Assembly: GCA_963667315.1 (NCBI GenBank)
Contig: OY763325.1
Location: forward strand, 682,001 to 746,000
Source: DAINPP01 sp963667315
GTDB lineage: Bacteria > Thermotogota > Thermotogae > MWEM01
Length of the DNA stretch: 64,000 nt
Direction: 5' to 3'
Part shown: positions 1 through 9,482 of the stretch, one piece after another
Layout: each line of letters starts with the position of its first letter
Position numbering within the stretch: position 1 is the stretch's first letter
Position numbers and translations under genes: made by a program
Notes under the pieces: generated by a model
What the model was told of the DNA's origin: nothing
Databases searched by the model: none
What the model saw: the letters and a program-made list of their open reading frames with translations, nothing else

Positions 1-1142
1 CGACTTATAAAGATAAGCTGTTGTTTCTAGGTTATATTGGAACCGGAAGCTTGGGACTTGCCATTTGTAAAGAACAAAAAATCATCTATTCGCAAAACAT
101 ACGAATAGGATCTGTTAAATTAACTGAATTGCTCAGAAATTATCAGGGAGACCCTGAAAATGCTCATATTGTTATAGGAGAATACCTCAGTAGTTTTGTG
201 AAATCAATTCAAACGATTCCAAAAATCAATAGAGTTGAACATTTCATAACATGTGGTCAGGAAATTGAGTCCATAATTCAATTGTGTGGGGGGAATCCCA
301 AAAAAGAAATAGAAGAAATTGATATTAAAATGATCAATAAGCTTTTTGAAGAAATCAAAACAGATACAACAGAGCAACTGTCACATAAATTTAATCTTCC
401 TGAACATCATCTAGATGTCCTTTTGCCTTCAATAGGTATTTATAAAATGCTGTTTGATATTGTTGATGTGAACCCAATCAATTCAGTTTCAGTGATGTTA
501 ACCGATGCTCTTCTTTTAGAGATGTTTTCTTTGGAAGAATACAGAATTCTCACAGAGATATTCCAGCAAAGCACTGTTATTTCAGCAAAAAACCTTGGTA
601 AGCGTTTTTTGTTTGATGAAGAGCATGCGAATCAGGTTGAAAAATTATCATTGAAATTATTCGATGGATTAAAATCCAAACATAGGCTCGGTTCTCGAGA
701 AAGACTCTTGTTACAATTATCATCAGTGTTGCATGATGTTGGAAAGTTTATACAATTAAAAAATCATTCAGAACACTCAGCGAATATAATAAGAGGTACA
801 GAGCTTCCAGGTCTTACAAAAAGGGAAACGGACATCGTTGCTTCTGTTGCTGAATATCATAGTAAACACTTTCTTTTATCTGAAGATGTAGAGATGATGA
901 AAATGGACCAAAGAGATCGATTGATAATAGCTAAACTTCTGGCTTTACTAAGACTTGCTGATGCGTTGGACAGATCACATTCCAGTAAAGTGAAAGACAT
1001 CAAAATTCAGATAAAAGGACGAAAAATGAAACTGCGGATCATTGCAAATAAAAAACTGATGCTTGAAAAGTGGTCTATCGAAACAAAATCTGAATTTTTT
1101 GAAGATATTTTTGGTTTAAAACCTGAAATTTTAAAGGGGTGA
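1..1142 (+). CDS. ppx: Exopolyphosphatase (Ppx/GppA family), 5'-truncated by window edge
   Basis: The reading frame is open to the left edge (first full codon at base 3), so only the C-terminal part is present. The first residues (GYIGTGSLGLAI) look like the degenerate second phosphate-binding strand of the Ppx/GppA actin-like ATPase fold. About residues 190-330 form an HD-type domain with an LHDVGK motif followed by NHSEHSANII, as in long exopolyphosphatases. It would hydrolyse terminal phosphates from polyphosphate or act on pppGpp. The stop lies 4 bases before the ppk1 start, so the two are surely co-transcribed and opposite in function. The internal TTG at 21 is not the true start. Substrate choice (polyP or pppGpp) cannot be read from this fragment. 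Confidence 0.8.
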   Translation, partial: TYKDKLLFLGYIGTGSLGLAICKEQKIIYSQNIRIGSVKLTELLRNYQGDPENAHIVIGEYLSSFVKSIQTIPKINRVEHFITCGQEIESIIQLCGGNPKKEIEEIDIKMINKLFEEIKTDTTEQLSHKFNLPEHHLDVLLPSIGIYKMLFDIVDVNPINSVSVMLTDALLLEMFSLEEYRILTEIFQQSTVISAKNLGKRFLFDEEHANQVEKLSLKLFDGLKSKHRLGSRERLLLQLSSVLHDVGKFIQLKNHSEHSANIIRGTELPGLTKRETDIVASVAEYHSKHFLLSEDVEMMKMDQRDRLIIAKLLALLRLADALDRSHSSKVKDIKIQIKGRKMKLRIIANKKLMLEKWSIETKSEFFEDIFGLKPEILKG

Positions 1143-1146
1143 AGTT

Positions 1147-3258
1147 GTGAATCTTGATAATCCAAAGTATTATTTAAATCGTGAACTTAGTTGGATTGAG
1201 TTTAACGATCGTGTCCTTGATGAAGCTATATCAAAGGCCAATCCGTTATTGGAAAGATTAAAATTCCTATCAATTACAGGATCAAATTTTGATGAATTTT
1301 TTATGATTAGAGTGGCCGGTTTAAAAGAACAGATGAATATCGGTTATGATAGAACAGATGCGGCAGGAATGACCGCCGAAGAACAACTTAATGCTATTTC
1401 TGAAAAAGTACACAGGATGGTTGAAAAACAGTATAATTGTTTAAATAAATCTATTTTGCCTAAATTAAAGAGTGAAGGGATTACCTTTCTTGATGAAAAT
1501 GAGTTAACAAAACCTCAAATTGATTTTTTAAATGAATATTTTACAACAACCGTTTTCCCCGTTCTAACCCCCATGGCCATTGATCAGGGAAGACCCTTTC
1601 CGCAAATATTGAATAAAAGTCTGAATCAGGCAGTTATTCTTGAAAATGAAAAAAAAGAAGCGATGCTGGCAATTGTACAGGTTCCTTCCGTACTACCGCG
1701 ATTTGTAAGACTTGCTGATGAAAATGAAGAACTATCGCTTTTTATTTCAATGGAAAAAATAATTAAATTAAATATTGAAAAACTTTTCAGAGGTCATAAA
1801 ATCATCAGTGTCAGTCCATTTCGATTGACAAGAAATGCTGATTTAAGTATTGACGAAGAGGATGCAGGAGATTTGCTTGAAGAAATTGAAAAATCCTTAA
1901 GGCAAAGAGAAAAAGGGTTTCCGGTTAGGCTCGAACTGGAAAAATCAGCAACCAGCCAGACAAAGGAAATTCTGTTTAAGATGCTTGAAATTTCTGAAGA
2001 TGAAGTCTATGAAGTCAATGGTCCAATTGATTTGTCTGCTTTTATGAAGATCGCAACGATGGATGGATATGATGAACTAAAATATGAGAAATTTTATCCA
2101 CAGCCCGTTATCGAATTTAAAGAAGGAAAAAGTACTTTTAGTACGATAAAAAAAAGAGATATCTTTTTACATCACCCTTATCAATCTTTCGAACCGGTTT
2201 TAAGGTTTTTAGAAGAAGCTGCTGAAGATCCCAAGGTACTTGCAATAAAACAAAGCCTTTACAGGGTCAGCGGAAATTCCCCAATTGTGAAAAGCTTGAT
2301 TAAAGCTGCCGAAAATGGGAAACAAGTGACTGTGCTTGTAGAATTAAAAGCTAGATTTGATGAAGAAAATAATATTCAATGGGCCAGAAAACTAGAAATG
2401 GCAGGATGTCATGTCGTCTATGGTTTGGTTGGCTTAAAGACACATTGTAAAATACTGTTGGTTGTAAGACAGGAAGATGATGGGATTAAACGGTACGTTC
2501 ATCTTTCAACCGGAAATTATAATGATAAAACTGCAAAATTATATACGGACACAGCAATGTTTACTTCCAAAGAAAGTTATGGAGCTGACGCATCAGCCTT
2601 GTTCAATGTGTTAACGGGTTATTCAAAACCGCCTGAATGGAAAAAATTCTCAGTTGCTCCGATTGGAATGAGAGATACATTTATTCATTACATAGAGAAT
2701 GAGATTGAACATGTTAAGCAGGGCCGCGAGGGAAGAATTATCGTAAAAAATAATTCTCTTCTTGATCAGGATATAATTAAAGCGTTGTATAAAGCATCGC
2801 AGACCGGAGTAAAGATAGATTTAATTGTTAGGGGAATATGTGCTCTAAGAAGTGGAGTTAAAGGCTTAAGCGAGAATATTAACGTTTACAGTATAGTTGG
2901 CAAATATCTCGAACACAGCAGAATTTATTATTATGAAAATGGTGGAAATCCCAAAATCTTTATGTCCAGTGCAGATTGGATGCCCAGAAATCTTGACAGA
3001 AGAGTTGAAACGTTGTTCCCTGTAGAAGAAACAAAAATAAAAGATGAAATAAAAGAAGTGCTGGAAATAATATTAACGGATAATACAAAATTACGCATTC
3101 AAAAATCAAATGGCGATTATGAATTGAAGAAACATCAGGGAATTCCCTCGCTTGATTCTCAATCAGCACTTTCTGAATTTTATAGCGAGAAGCTGAATGA
3201 GAAAACCGAAAAATCAACAAAGATAACATTCAAACCTAAAAAGGCAAAATATCTATAA
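1147..3258 (+). CDS. ppk: Polyphosphate kinase 1
   Basis: This 703-residue protein has the normal Ppk1 length and domain order: N-terminal helical domain opening with YLNRELSWIEFNDRVLDEA, head domain, and two phospholipase-D-like C-terminal domains. The expected autophosphorylated histidine is H452 in HLSTGNYND, and the second conserved histidine is H590 in EHSRIYYYENGG. It reversibly moves the ATP gamma-phosphate onto a polyphosphate chain. Translation starts at GTG 1147, preceded by a GGGGTGA ribosome site that overlaps the end of ppx. It is the last gene before a bidirectional terminator. A second, unrelated polyP kinase (PPK2) lies 33 kb away. Confidence 0.97.
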   Translation: MNLDNPKYYLNRELSWIEFNDRVLDEAISKANPLLERLKFLSITGSNFDEFFMIRVAGLKEQMNIGYDRTDAAGMTAEEQLNAISEKVHRMVEKQYNCLNKSILPKLKSEGITFLDENELTKPQIDFLNEYFTTTVFPVLTPMAIDQGRPFPQILNKSLNQAVILENEKKEAMLAIVQVPSVLPRFVRLADENEELSLFISMEKIIKLNIEKLFRGHKIISVSPFRLTRNADLSIDEEDAGDLLEEIEKSLRQREKGFPVRLELEKSATSQTKEILFKMLEISEDEVYEVNGPIDLSAFMKIATMDGYDELKYEKFYPQPVIEFKEGKSTFSTIKKRDIFLHHPYQSFEPVLRFLEEAAEDPKVLAIKQSLYRVSGNSPIVKSLIKAAENGKQVTVLVELKARFDEENNIQWARKLEMAGCHVVYGLVGLKTHCKILLVVRQEDDGIKRYVHLSTGNYNDKTAKLYTDTAMFTSKESYGADASALFNVLTGYSKPPEWKKFSVAPIGMRDTFIHYIENEIEHVKQGREGRIIVKNNSLLDQDIIKALYKASQTGVKIDLIVRGICALRSGVKGLSENINVYSIVGKYLEHSRIYYYENGGNPKIFMSSADWMPRNLDRRVETLFPVEETKIKDEIKEVLEIILTDNTKLRIQKSNGDYELKKHQGIPSLDSQSALSEFYSEKLNEKTEKSTKITFKPKKAKYL

Positions 3259-3263
3259 AAATA

Positions 3264-3303
3264 CGCTCCAAAGGCTTTTATTCAACTTTTGGAGCACATT
3301 TTT
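3264..3303. terminator. Bidirectional Rho-independent terminator between ppk and spsA
   Basis: An 8-bp stem, GCTCCAAA (3265-3272) with TTTGGAGC (3288-3295), is followed on the + strand by CATTTTTG and on the - strand by GTATTTTTA. It lies between the convergent ppk and spsA genes and can serve both. Confidence 0.75.
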
Positions 3304-3313
3304 GAACATTTTT

Positions 3314-4714
3314 TTATTTTATTGTTTCCAGAAATTTGGAAAGATCAATTTCTGCAGGTTTAAATTCAGAGATTTTTATTTTAATTTCTTTTAAATAATT
3401 TTCAGCAGTATTTTTCCAGGTATACTTTTCCAGAACACGTGAGATTGACAGCTTTGAAAATTTGCTGTATTCCTCAGATAATGAAATCGAATGCAAAAGT
3501 GTAGAAATTATAGTATTGATATCTTCAGGGTCAAAAAGGAAACCGAATTTATAACCATTCTCTTTTAATATTTCACTCGGACCACCATTACTTGTAGCTG
3601 CCACAGGTAAACCGCAAGACATCGCTTCAATAACGGTTAATCCAAATGGTTCATACAAGGCAGGATTACAAAAAATAGAATTGTAGTGTGAAGCGGCTCT
3701 GTAAATTGATGCAAGGTCACTTTGGCTCTCAGCGTTGAAGAAGGAAATATTACTCTCAAGATCATATTTTTTGATTATCTGAAGCCATTCGGTGACAATT
3801 TTTTGCTCTGTATCTTTCAAAGAGGTGATATCCTTATAAACATCACTTACCCCACGAACTATTATCATTAATTGTGCATTTTTGCGTAACTCATCCGATT
3901 CAGCAAAAGCTTTTATAACGGCAATATGATTTTTTTTCGGATCTATACGGCTGGATAGTACGATAAGAGGTTTTTTATAAACGGCAAAAGCCTTTTCAAA
4001 GTCAACATCTTGATTCCGAGACGTTTCATTAAATATTTTTCGGTTTACTCCCGGGGAGCATACCTTGAAATGTGAATCATCTTTCACATCTATATATTCC
4101 GAATATTTCGGGTGACCATATTGTTCAAAACGTTCCATTTGAGTACTGACAAAATTTACAGACGAATAGTGCATTGCAATCCTTTCCGCTGTAAGTCTTT
4201 TACTGAAATGAAATATCCTTTCAAAATCTCTTATATTATCACTATTTATACCGATCTTATCCATTTTTAATGCACCAAGTGAATGAGCTGTAAATGAATA
4301 GGGGATCTTTTCAGATTGGCTCATCATAGCACAGGCAATTCCTCCATCGCCATAATGGCCAGTGATGAAATCCGGCATTTCATCTTTCTTTTTATAAAAT
4401 TCAATAATATTTCTTACCCATTCGTTTATATATGGCCAAAGGTCCTCTTTTTTTAGAAATTTATCAGGACCACATTGAAATCTTAAAATTCTAAGATTGT
4501 CAAAGCCTTCATAAAGCTCTATATCACCCGAAAATTCAGGCCAATTATTATCATTTATCTTTCTTGTAATAATATCCGTTTTTATACCAAGTTTGGACAG
4601 AGCACAAGCAATTTCTTTTACATAAACAAGTTGTCCGCCAAAATCAGGGTGCTGCGTCCAATAACGATCTTTGGGGTCGAAATTTCCCTGTGGATTTAAA
4701 AAAGCAACTCTCAT
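3314..4714 (-). CDS. spsA: Sucrose-phosphate synthase (GT4 family)
   Basis: A GT-B glycosyltransferase of family GT4 that would make sucrose-6-phosphate from UDP-glucose and fructose-6-phosphate. The N-terminus (AFLNPQGNFDPKDRYWTQHP followed by DFGGQLVYVKE) and the HSLGALKMDKI segment closely match what I recall of the Halothermothrix orenii enzyme. The C-terminal domain has EPFGLTVIEAMSCGLPVAAT, the family E-x7-E nucleotide-sugar motif. At 466 residues it matches the short bacterial form without a fused phosphatase domain. It is the last gene of a - strand set after malic enzyme and a PfkB kinase, 41 bases downstream of the latter. No sucrose-phosphate phosphatase is visible in the window. 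A related mannosyl- or glucosyl-transferase specificity is less likely. Confidence 0.85.
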   Translation of the reverse strand: MRVAFLNPQGNFDPKDRYWTQHPDFGGQLVYVKEIACALSKLGIKTDIITRKINDNNWPEFSGDIELYEGFDNLRILRFQCGPDKFLKKEDLWPYINEWVRNIIEFYKKKDEMPDFITGHYGDGGIACAMMSQSEKIPYSFTAHSLGALKMDKIGINSDNIRDFERIFHFSKRLTAERIAMHYSSVNFVSTQMERFEQYGHPKYSEYIDVKDDSHFKVCSPGVNRKIFNETSRNQDVDFEKAFAVYKKPLIVLSSRIDPKKNHIAVIKAFAESDELRKNAQLMIIVRGVSDVYKDITSLKDTEQKIVTEWLQIIKKYDLESNISFFNAESQSDLASIYRAASHYNSIFCNPALYEPFGLTVIEAMSCGLPVAATSNGGPSEILKENGYKFGFLFDPEDINTIISTLLHSISLSEEYSKFSKLSISRVLEKYTWKNTAENYLKEIKIKISEFKPAEIDLSKFLETIK

Positions 4715-4755
4715 TTTCTCACTTCCTTTTTGTACAAAATTTCGAGATTATAACA

Positions 4756-5685
4756 TTAATCCAACGCTAAAAACTCTTCACTAATTACTTCAATATTCGG
4801 AAGCGATTCGTCCGAACCAATACTTTTCAATCTGTATGCCGCAACAGCGCCACCTGTTTCAGCCGCGGAAAACAAATCTTTCCCCTGCAACAGTGAATAA
4901 TACAATCCGGACCAGAATCCATCTCCAGCCCCCGTTGAATCAATAACCTCTTTTGCAACACTTGGCAGATGTTTTATCGTTTTGCCATCTGATACAAGTG
5001 CCCCGTCTTTCCCTATTGTTAAGATAACATTTTTTGCCCCTGCCCGGTGAAATCTTGAAATATAATTTTCAAAGGTGTCTTTACCAAAAATATGAAAGGC
5101 ATCATCATCGGAAGGTTTACAAAGCCATGTTTTTTTAAGAATTTGTTTTATGATATCTAATGCGTTGTTTTTATTTTCCCACAAAACTTTTCTGTAATTT
5201 GGATCAAAGCAGAGTCTTGTATTAAAAGATTTCGCTTCTTTCAAGATACGAAATACTGTAGTTCTTACGGGATTATGCGATATAGCCCATGCACTGATAT
5301 GAAAATATTCTGTTGTACATAGTATTTCCCATAAACGATCATCATATTCAAGAAAATAATCAGCAGAACGAAGCGGCATAAATTGAGGTGTATCAGGAGA
5401 TTTGGAAACAAATACAATTGATGTATTATGTTCAGAATCTATTTGAACAAATGATGTATTGATTTTTTTCCCTTTGAATTCCTCAATTAGAAATTTTCCG
5501 AAAGGATCATTTCCAACTCTTGTGATTAGATAAGGATTAATTCCGAAATCAATAAGATTTGATGCGATATTTGCCGGAGAACCACCGGCATGTCTTGTGA
5601 AAGTGCTAACAGACTTGAGCTCATGAGAATAGTTCTGTGATACAAAATCTATTAAAGACTCTCCTAGGATAATTATTTCTCTCAT
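4756..5685 (-). CDS. PfkB-family sugar kinase, probable fructokinase
   Basis: A 309-residue ribokinase-fold kinase. Near the N-terminus, HAGGSPANIASNL is the PfkB substrate-binding signature. Near the C-terminus, DSTGAGDGFWSGL holds the GAGD anion-hole and catalytic aspartate motif. The nearest functional guess is fructokinase (ATP + fructose to fructose-6-phosphate), because the next gene is sucrose-phosphate synthase, which uses fructose-6-phosphate. Adjacent placement of a fructokinase and a sucrose synthase-type enzyme suggests one sucrose cycle. A GGGGGTG-type ribosome site precedes the ATG. Ribokinase or 2-keto-3-deoxygluconate kinase activity cannot be excluded from sequence alone. Confidence 0.8.
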   Translation of the reverse strand: MREIIILGESLIDFVSQNYSHELKSVSTFTRHAGGSPANIASNLIDFGINPYLITRVGNDPFGKFLIEEFKGKKINTSFVQIDSEHNTSIVFVSKSPDTPQFMPLRSADYFLEYDDRLWEILCTTEYFHISAWAISHNPVRTTVFRILKEAKSFNTRLCFDPNYRKVLWENKNNALDIIKQILKKTWLCKPSDDDAFHIFGKDTFENYISRFHRAGAKNVILTIGKDGALVSDGKTIKHLPSVAKEVIDSTGAGDGFWSGLYYSLLQGKDLFSAAETGGAVAAYRLKSIGSDESLPNIEVISEEFLALD

Positions 5686-5705
5686 CTATACACCCCCTTT
5701 ATCTT

Positions 5706-6851
5706 TTAATATAGTTCCTCAATTTTTTTTGCTATATAATCAGCAATCCCCTCTTCAAAAGCATAGGGAAGAATTTTTTCCTCATTAAGTTCTCGATCCG
5801 GAATAAATGATGCCAATGCCTCGGCTGCTTTTATTTTAACATCATCTGTTATCTGTTTTCTGTTTTTGACAGCCGCTTTGAGAATACCCGGAAAAGCAAG
5901 TACATTGTTTACTTGATTGGGAAAATCCGAACGCCCGGTTCCAATAATCCTCGCTCCGGCTTTTTTAGCAATATCCGGCATTATTTCGGGGATCGGGTTT
6001 GCCATCGCAAACACAACTGAGTCTTTATTCATACTTTTAATCATCCCTTCATTAACGATATCAGGTGCTGATACACCGATAAAGACATCGGCATTTTGAA
6101 TGACATTCTGTAAATTCCCCTCTACATCATCAGGATTTGTTATTTTTGACATGTTATATTGTTCGGGATTTAACCAATCTGCTTTTTTAGAAATAGCGCC
6201 TTTTTTATCACACAAAATTATATTTTTAAATCCATATTTCAGCAGTAGTTTTGCTATGGCGATTCCGGCAGCACCAGCACCGTTTATAACGACTTTACAA
6301 TGTTTATGGTCCTTTTTACATATTTTTAAAGCGTTGATAATGCCAGCGAGTACGACAACGGCCGTTCCGTGCTGATCATCATGAAAGACGGGAATATCGA
6401 GTATACTTTTCAATTTTTCTTCAATATAGAAACACCTTGGCGCAGCGATGTCTTCAAGATTTATTCCGCCAAATACCGGCGAAATGTTTTTTACAATATT
6501 AATAATTTCATCAGGATCCTGAGTTTTAAGACAGATTGGAAAAGCATTCAAATCACCGAATTCTTTAAAAAGTACTGCTTTCCCCTCCATGACGGGTAAT
6601 GCTGCGCTGGCTCCTATATTTCCAAGTCCCAACACGGCCGATCCATCTGTAACAATAGCGATTGTATTGTTTTTTATAGTATAATCATAGACAGATTCAG
6701 GTCTTTCGGCTATTGCTCTGCACGGTGCTGCAACACCAGGGGTATAAGCAATCGTAAGATCATCTTTATCGTGAATCTTGGATTTTACTTCGGTGGCAAT
6801 TTTACCACCCCATTTTTTATGTAGCTCCAAAGCTCGTTCATTAATATTCAT
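5706..6851 (-). CDS. NAD(P)-dependent malic enzyme
   Basis: This 381-residue short-form malic enzyme oxidatively decarboxylates malate to pyruvate. It begins with an N-terminal KWGGKIATEVKSKI segment, then AYTPGVAAPCRAIAE, VTDGSAVLGLGNIG and the metal- and substrate-site FHDDQHGTAVV motif. A Rossmann GAGAAGIAIAKLL dinucleotide site follows. The length fits the small bacterial and archaeal form found in Thermotoga, not the 550-residue form. It is the first gene of the - strand set with the PfkB kinase and spsA, with 20 bases to the next gene. An AGGAGG ribosome site precedes the start. Linking malate or pyruvate metabolism to the sucrose genes is unexplained and may be coincidental. Confidence 0.93.
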   Translation of the reverse strand: MNINERALELHKKWGGKIATEVKSKIHDKDDLTIAYTPGVAAPCRAIAERPESVYDYTIKNNTIAIVTDGSAVLGLGNIGASAALPVMEGKAVLFKEFGDLNAFPICLKTQDPDEIINIVKNISPVFGGINLEDIAAPRCFYIEEKLKSILDIPVFHDDQHGTAVVVLAGIINALKICKKDHKHCKVVINGAGAAGIAIAKLLLKYGFKNIILCDKKGAISKKADWLNPEQYNMSKITNPDDVEGNLQNVIQNADVFIGVSAPDIVNEGMIKSMNKDSVVFAMANPIPEIMPDIAKKAGARIIGTGRSDFPNQVNNVLAFPGILKAAVKNRKQITDDVKIKAAEALASFIPDRELNEEKILPYAFEEGIADYIAKKIEELY

Positions 6852-6877
6852 TGATTTTCCTCCTGTTCTTTTTATTT

Positions 6878-6883
6878 ATTATA
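6878..6883 (-). promoter_or_regulatory. Putative -10 for the malic enzyme operon
   Basis: On the - strand a TATAAT hexamer lies 27 bases upstream of the malic enzyme start, in the 71-base gap between divergent genes. No convincing -35 is seen, so the call is tentative. Confidence 0.4.
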
Positions 6884-6922
6884 TAGTAAACAGCCTGGGA
6901 AAACCAAAAAAGGAGAATAAGG

Positions 6923-9466
6923 TTGAAAAAAATAATTGGTATCTTTTTATTATTCAATGTTTTATGTGTGATGTTCTTTTCAAAATCTATGTTGTATTTT
7001 CCTGCTCAATCATTTGACATCTATTATCAAGTTGAAACCCAAGAACAGGCTGTGCAATTGATTGAGCAGGGAGATGAAATCTATCGAAAGTTAACGGAAT
7101 TTTATACTGTTCAATTACAAGAACGTTTAAGAGTTTATCTTCTTGATGGTGTTGATTTTTCAAATGCTTACGCTGATTTCTTTTCAAATGCCATTATCAT
7201 CTATATCAACAGAAGTTCGGTTGATTATTATGACAACTCTTTTAAATGGTGGGTCCCATTTGTCTTCTCCCATGAATTAACACATATACTAATAGCAAAT
7301 AAATCTGATTGGGTAAAAGATGTTCTCAATATGTTTGGTCGTCCTGTCTCAATGCTTTTTGATACTGCATTTACTCCTTCGTATTTTCATGAAGGGGTGT
7401 CTATTTTTTCAGAATCTCTGCTTTCTGAAAAAGGCAGACTCAACGATGACAGATATCATATCTATCTTTCAGCAGAGATACAAGATTCTTTTTTTAAAGG
7501 ACTCTCTCTCGGTGGATCAATGAATTCTGCTTCATTTACACCTACCGGATACAACTATCTCTATGGTGCCTTTTTTATAAAGTACATAGAGGAAGTATAC
7601 GGTTCTGATACTATTTCTCATATGGTCAGTGATTATGGAGAAAAATTCAGATTTAATTTTATAAAATTAATCGAGGAAATTTCTGAAAGAAAATTTACAG
7701 ATTTCATTCATGAATGGAAAAATTGGCTTCACAAAAAGACATCTTCCATCACTTATCAAGAGAAAGGGTTTTTAAGTGAAAATATAACAAATTCAGGCTA
7801 TTATTCCGGGATGAACGCTGGTAATCAAACTGCGTTATATTATTTCCAGCAAAAAAACGGAGAAGAGAGTCAATTAATCATGAAAAGTGTTTCAGAAGAA
7901 CAAAAAGAAGTTATTGGTATCCCAACTGATTTCGATGTTTCACCTTCCGGAAAAAAGGCATTTATTTTTGCAAATTCAGATGGACTCGAAAAATATGATC
8001 TATCCTGCTTTATCGAAAACGATGAGGGAAATATAAGAAGAATAAAAGAAATCAGTAGGCCAAAATCTGTACAGTGGCAAACAGAAGAAGTTGTTTTTTT
8101 TACCTATCTGCAAAATGGGGGAACGGGCTTGTCTTCCTTTAACATCAGTACGAAAGAAAGAAATGATTATCTATTTCCAAATGCAGATTACTTTATTAAT
8201 AATATTAGTATTGATGGTTCAAAATGTTTTCTGTCAATCTCTTTCGGTGGAAACTCTGATATTTATCAGATGGATATAGAAAACGAAAAAATTAAACAAA
8301 TTACGCAAACACCTCAAAACGAGATCGATGTCTATATAAATGGGGACGTATTGTATTTTTCTTCAAACAGAGAAAGTTATATAACAAATGATTTTTGCCC
8401 TTATAATATATATTCTCTGAATCTTTCAAATGATGAAACAACTCAAATAACAAACACGAGATGGGGAGCCTACAGTCCAATTTGTTTTGATAATGAGATT
8501 TATTACAGGGGTTATTCCGGAAAAGGGTTTGACCTTTATAAAGTAAAAAAAACTGTTGAAGAATCAAGTTATCATGATTCAAGTAATAGAAATTGTTTCA
8601 AAGAACCTTCTTTTCGTATTGAAGAAAACCCTGTCTTTACTAATCTTCTGGAAAATTGGAATTCAGAAAGAACGCTTCTGCCGATTCTCCGATTTGGCAT
8701 TCCGTTTATTTTCCCGTTTGAAGATCAATTAACAGGAGTAGCTGGTATTGCCGGTTGGGACGATCTCAAAGAATGGATTTGGTATGGTTATTTAATCAGT
8801 TTTGATGATTATAAACAATGGGATTATTCTTTGATTCACAGGGGAATACCAGATACTTCCATTTCATGGAACGGTAATTCTGATTTTGAAACGATCAAAA
8901 GCACCGTGCAAATTCCCTTCTATTTAAGAGAGTCGGAAAAATATCTGCTTTTAAGACCCGGATTCGAATTTGGATACTTTCATACTGCTCAAAACCTTGA
9001 CTTTAGAGCAATTGCAAACACTTCAATATATTGGTCTGCCGACTACATCGGTTATCCTGATAATCCCGTGAAAGTTCCAGAGTTCTATCAACTGATTCAA
9101 ATGGGGACATCTGGATTCTATACACAAACAGGTATTGGCATTGCATTACCATTTTCCTGTACCGGCATTATCAGACAAAAAACGAGTAATAACACATTAA
9201 GGTTAACTGCCGAGGGATGGTATCCATTCAGTAACTTTACTCCCGTTGGAACGCTTGACGGGAAATTTAAATTATCTTCCTTTACTTTCCATCTTGCTGA
9301 AAACATTGATGTAAATGAACGATTAGCTGTCAACCCATCAACCACTTTCGGAATTTGGGTAGACCTCGGTGTACAATATTGGTTAGATATGAAACTGATA
9401 TTCGATTTTGAACTTGATTCAAATGGTATAAAACCTCTCATTTCAATACAAAATTCAATTTTATAA
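6923..9466 (+). CDS. Secreted HExxH metallopeptidase-like / TolB-type propeller / beta-barrel protein
   Basis: This 847-residue protein starts at TTG 6923 after an AGGAG site and has an N-terminal signal sequence (KKIIGIFLLFNVLCVMFF). Residues 117-121 read HELTH, and HEG with E157 follows, the H-E-x-x-H plus distal E pattern of gluzincin peptidases of the MA-like family. Roughly residues 290-560 contain repeated TolB-like blades (SPSGKKAFIF, DGSKCFLSIS, GDVLYFSSNRES). The last ~270 residues are rich in aromatic, alternating beta strands, as in an outer-membrane or surface barrel. I infer a cell-envelope protein with a peptidase head. I recognise no exact family for the full architecture. It is 16 bases upstream of an ABC ATPase, so likely co-transcribed. 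Confidence 0.75.
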   Translation: MKKIIGIFLLFNVLCVMFFSKSMLYFPAQSFDIYYQVETQEQAVQLIEQGDEIYRKLTEFYTVQLQERLRVYLLDGVDFSNAYADFFSNAIIIYINRSSVDYYDNSFKWWVPFVFSHELTHILIANKSDWVKDVLNMFGRPVSMLFDTAFTPSYFHEGVSIFSESLLSEKGRLNDDRYHIYLSAEIQDSFFKGLSLGGSMNSASFTPTGYNYLYGAFFIKYIEEVYGSDTISHMVSDYGEKFRFNFIKLIEEISERKFTDFIHEWKNWLHKKTSSITYQEKGFLSENITNSGYYSGMNAGNQTALYYFQQKNGEESQLIMKSVSEEQKEVIGIPTDFDVSPSGKKAFIFANSDGLEKYDLSCFIENDEGNIRRIKEISRPKSVQWQTEEVVFFTYLQNGGTGLSSFNISTKERNDYLFPNADYFINNISIDGSKCFLSISFGGNSDIYQMDIENEKIKQITQTPQNEIDVYINGDVLYFSSNRESYITNDFCPYNIYSLNLSNDETTQITNTRWGAYSPICFDNEIYYRGYSGKGFDLYKVKKTVEESSYHDSSNRNCFKEPSFRIEENPVFTNLLENWNSERTLLPILRFGIPFIFPFEDQLTGVAGIAGWDDLKEWIWYGYLISFDDYKQWDYSLIHRGIPDTSISWNGNSDFETIKSTVQIPFYLRESEKYLLLRPGFEFGYFHTAQNLDFRAIANTSIYWSADYIGYPDNPVKVPEFYQLIQMGTSGFYTQTGIGIALPFSCTGIIRQKTSNNTLRLTAEGWYPFSNFTPVGTLDGKFKLSSFTFHLAENIDVNERLAVNPSTTFGIWVDLGVQYWLDMKLIFDFELDSNGIKPLISIQNSIL

Positions 9467-9482
9467 TGATTAAGGAGTACTA

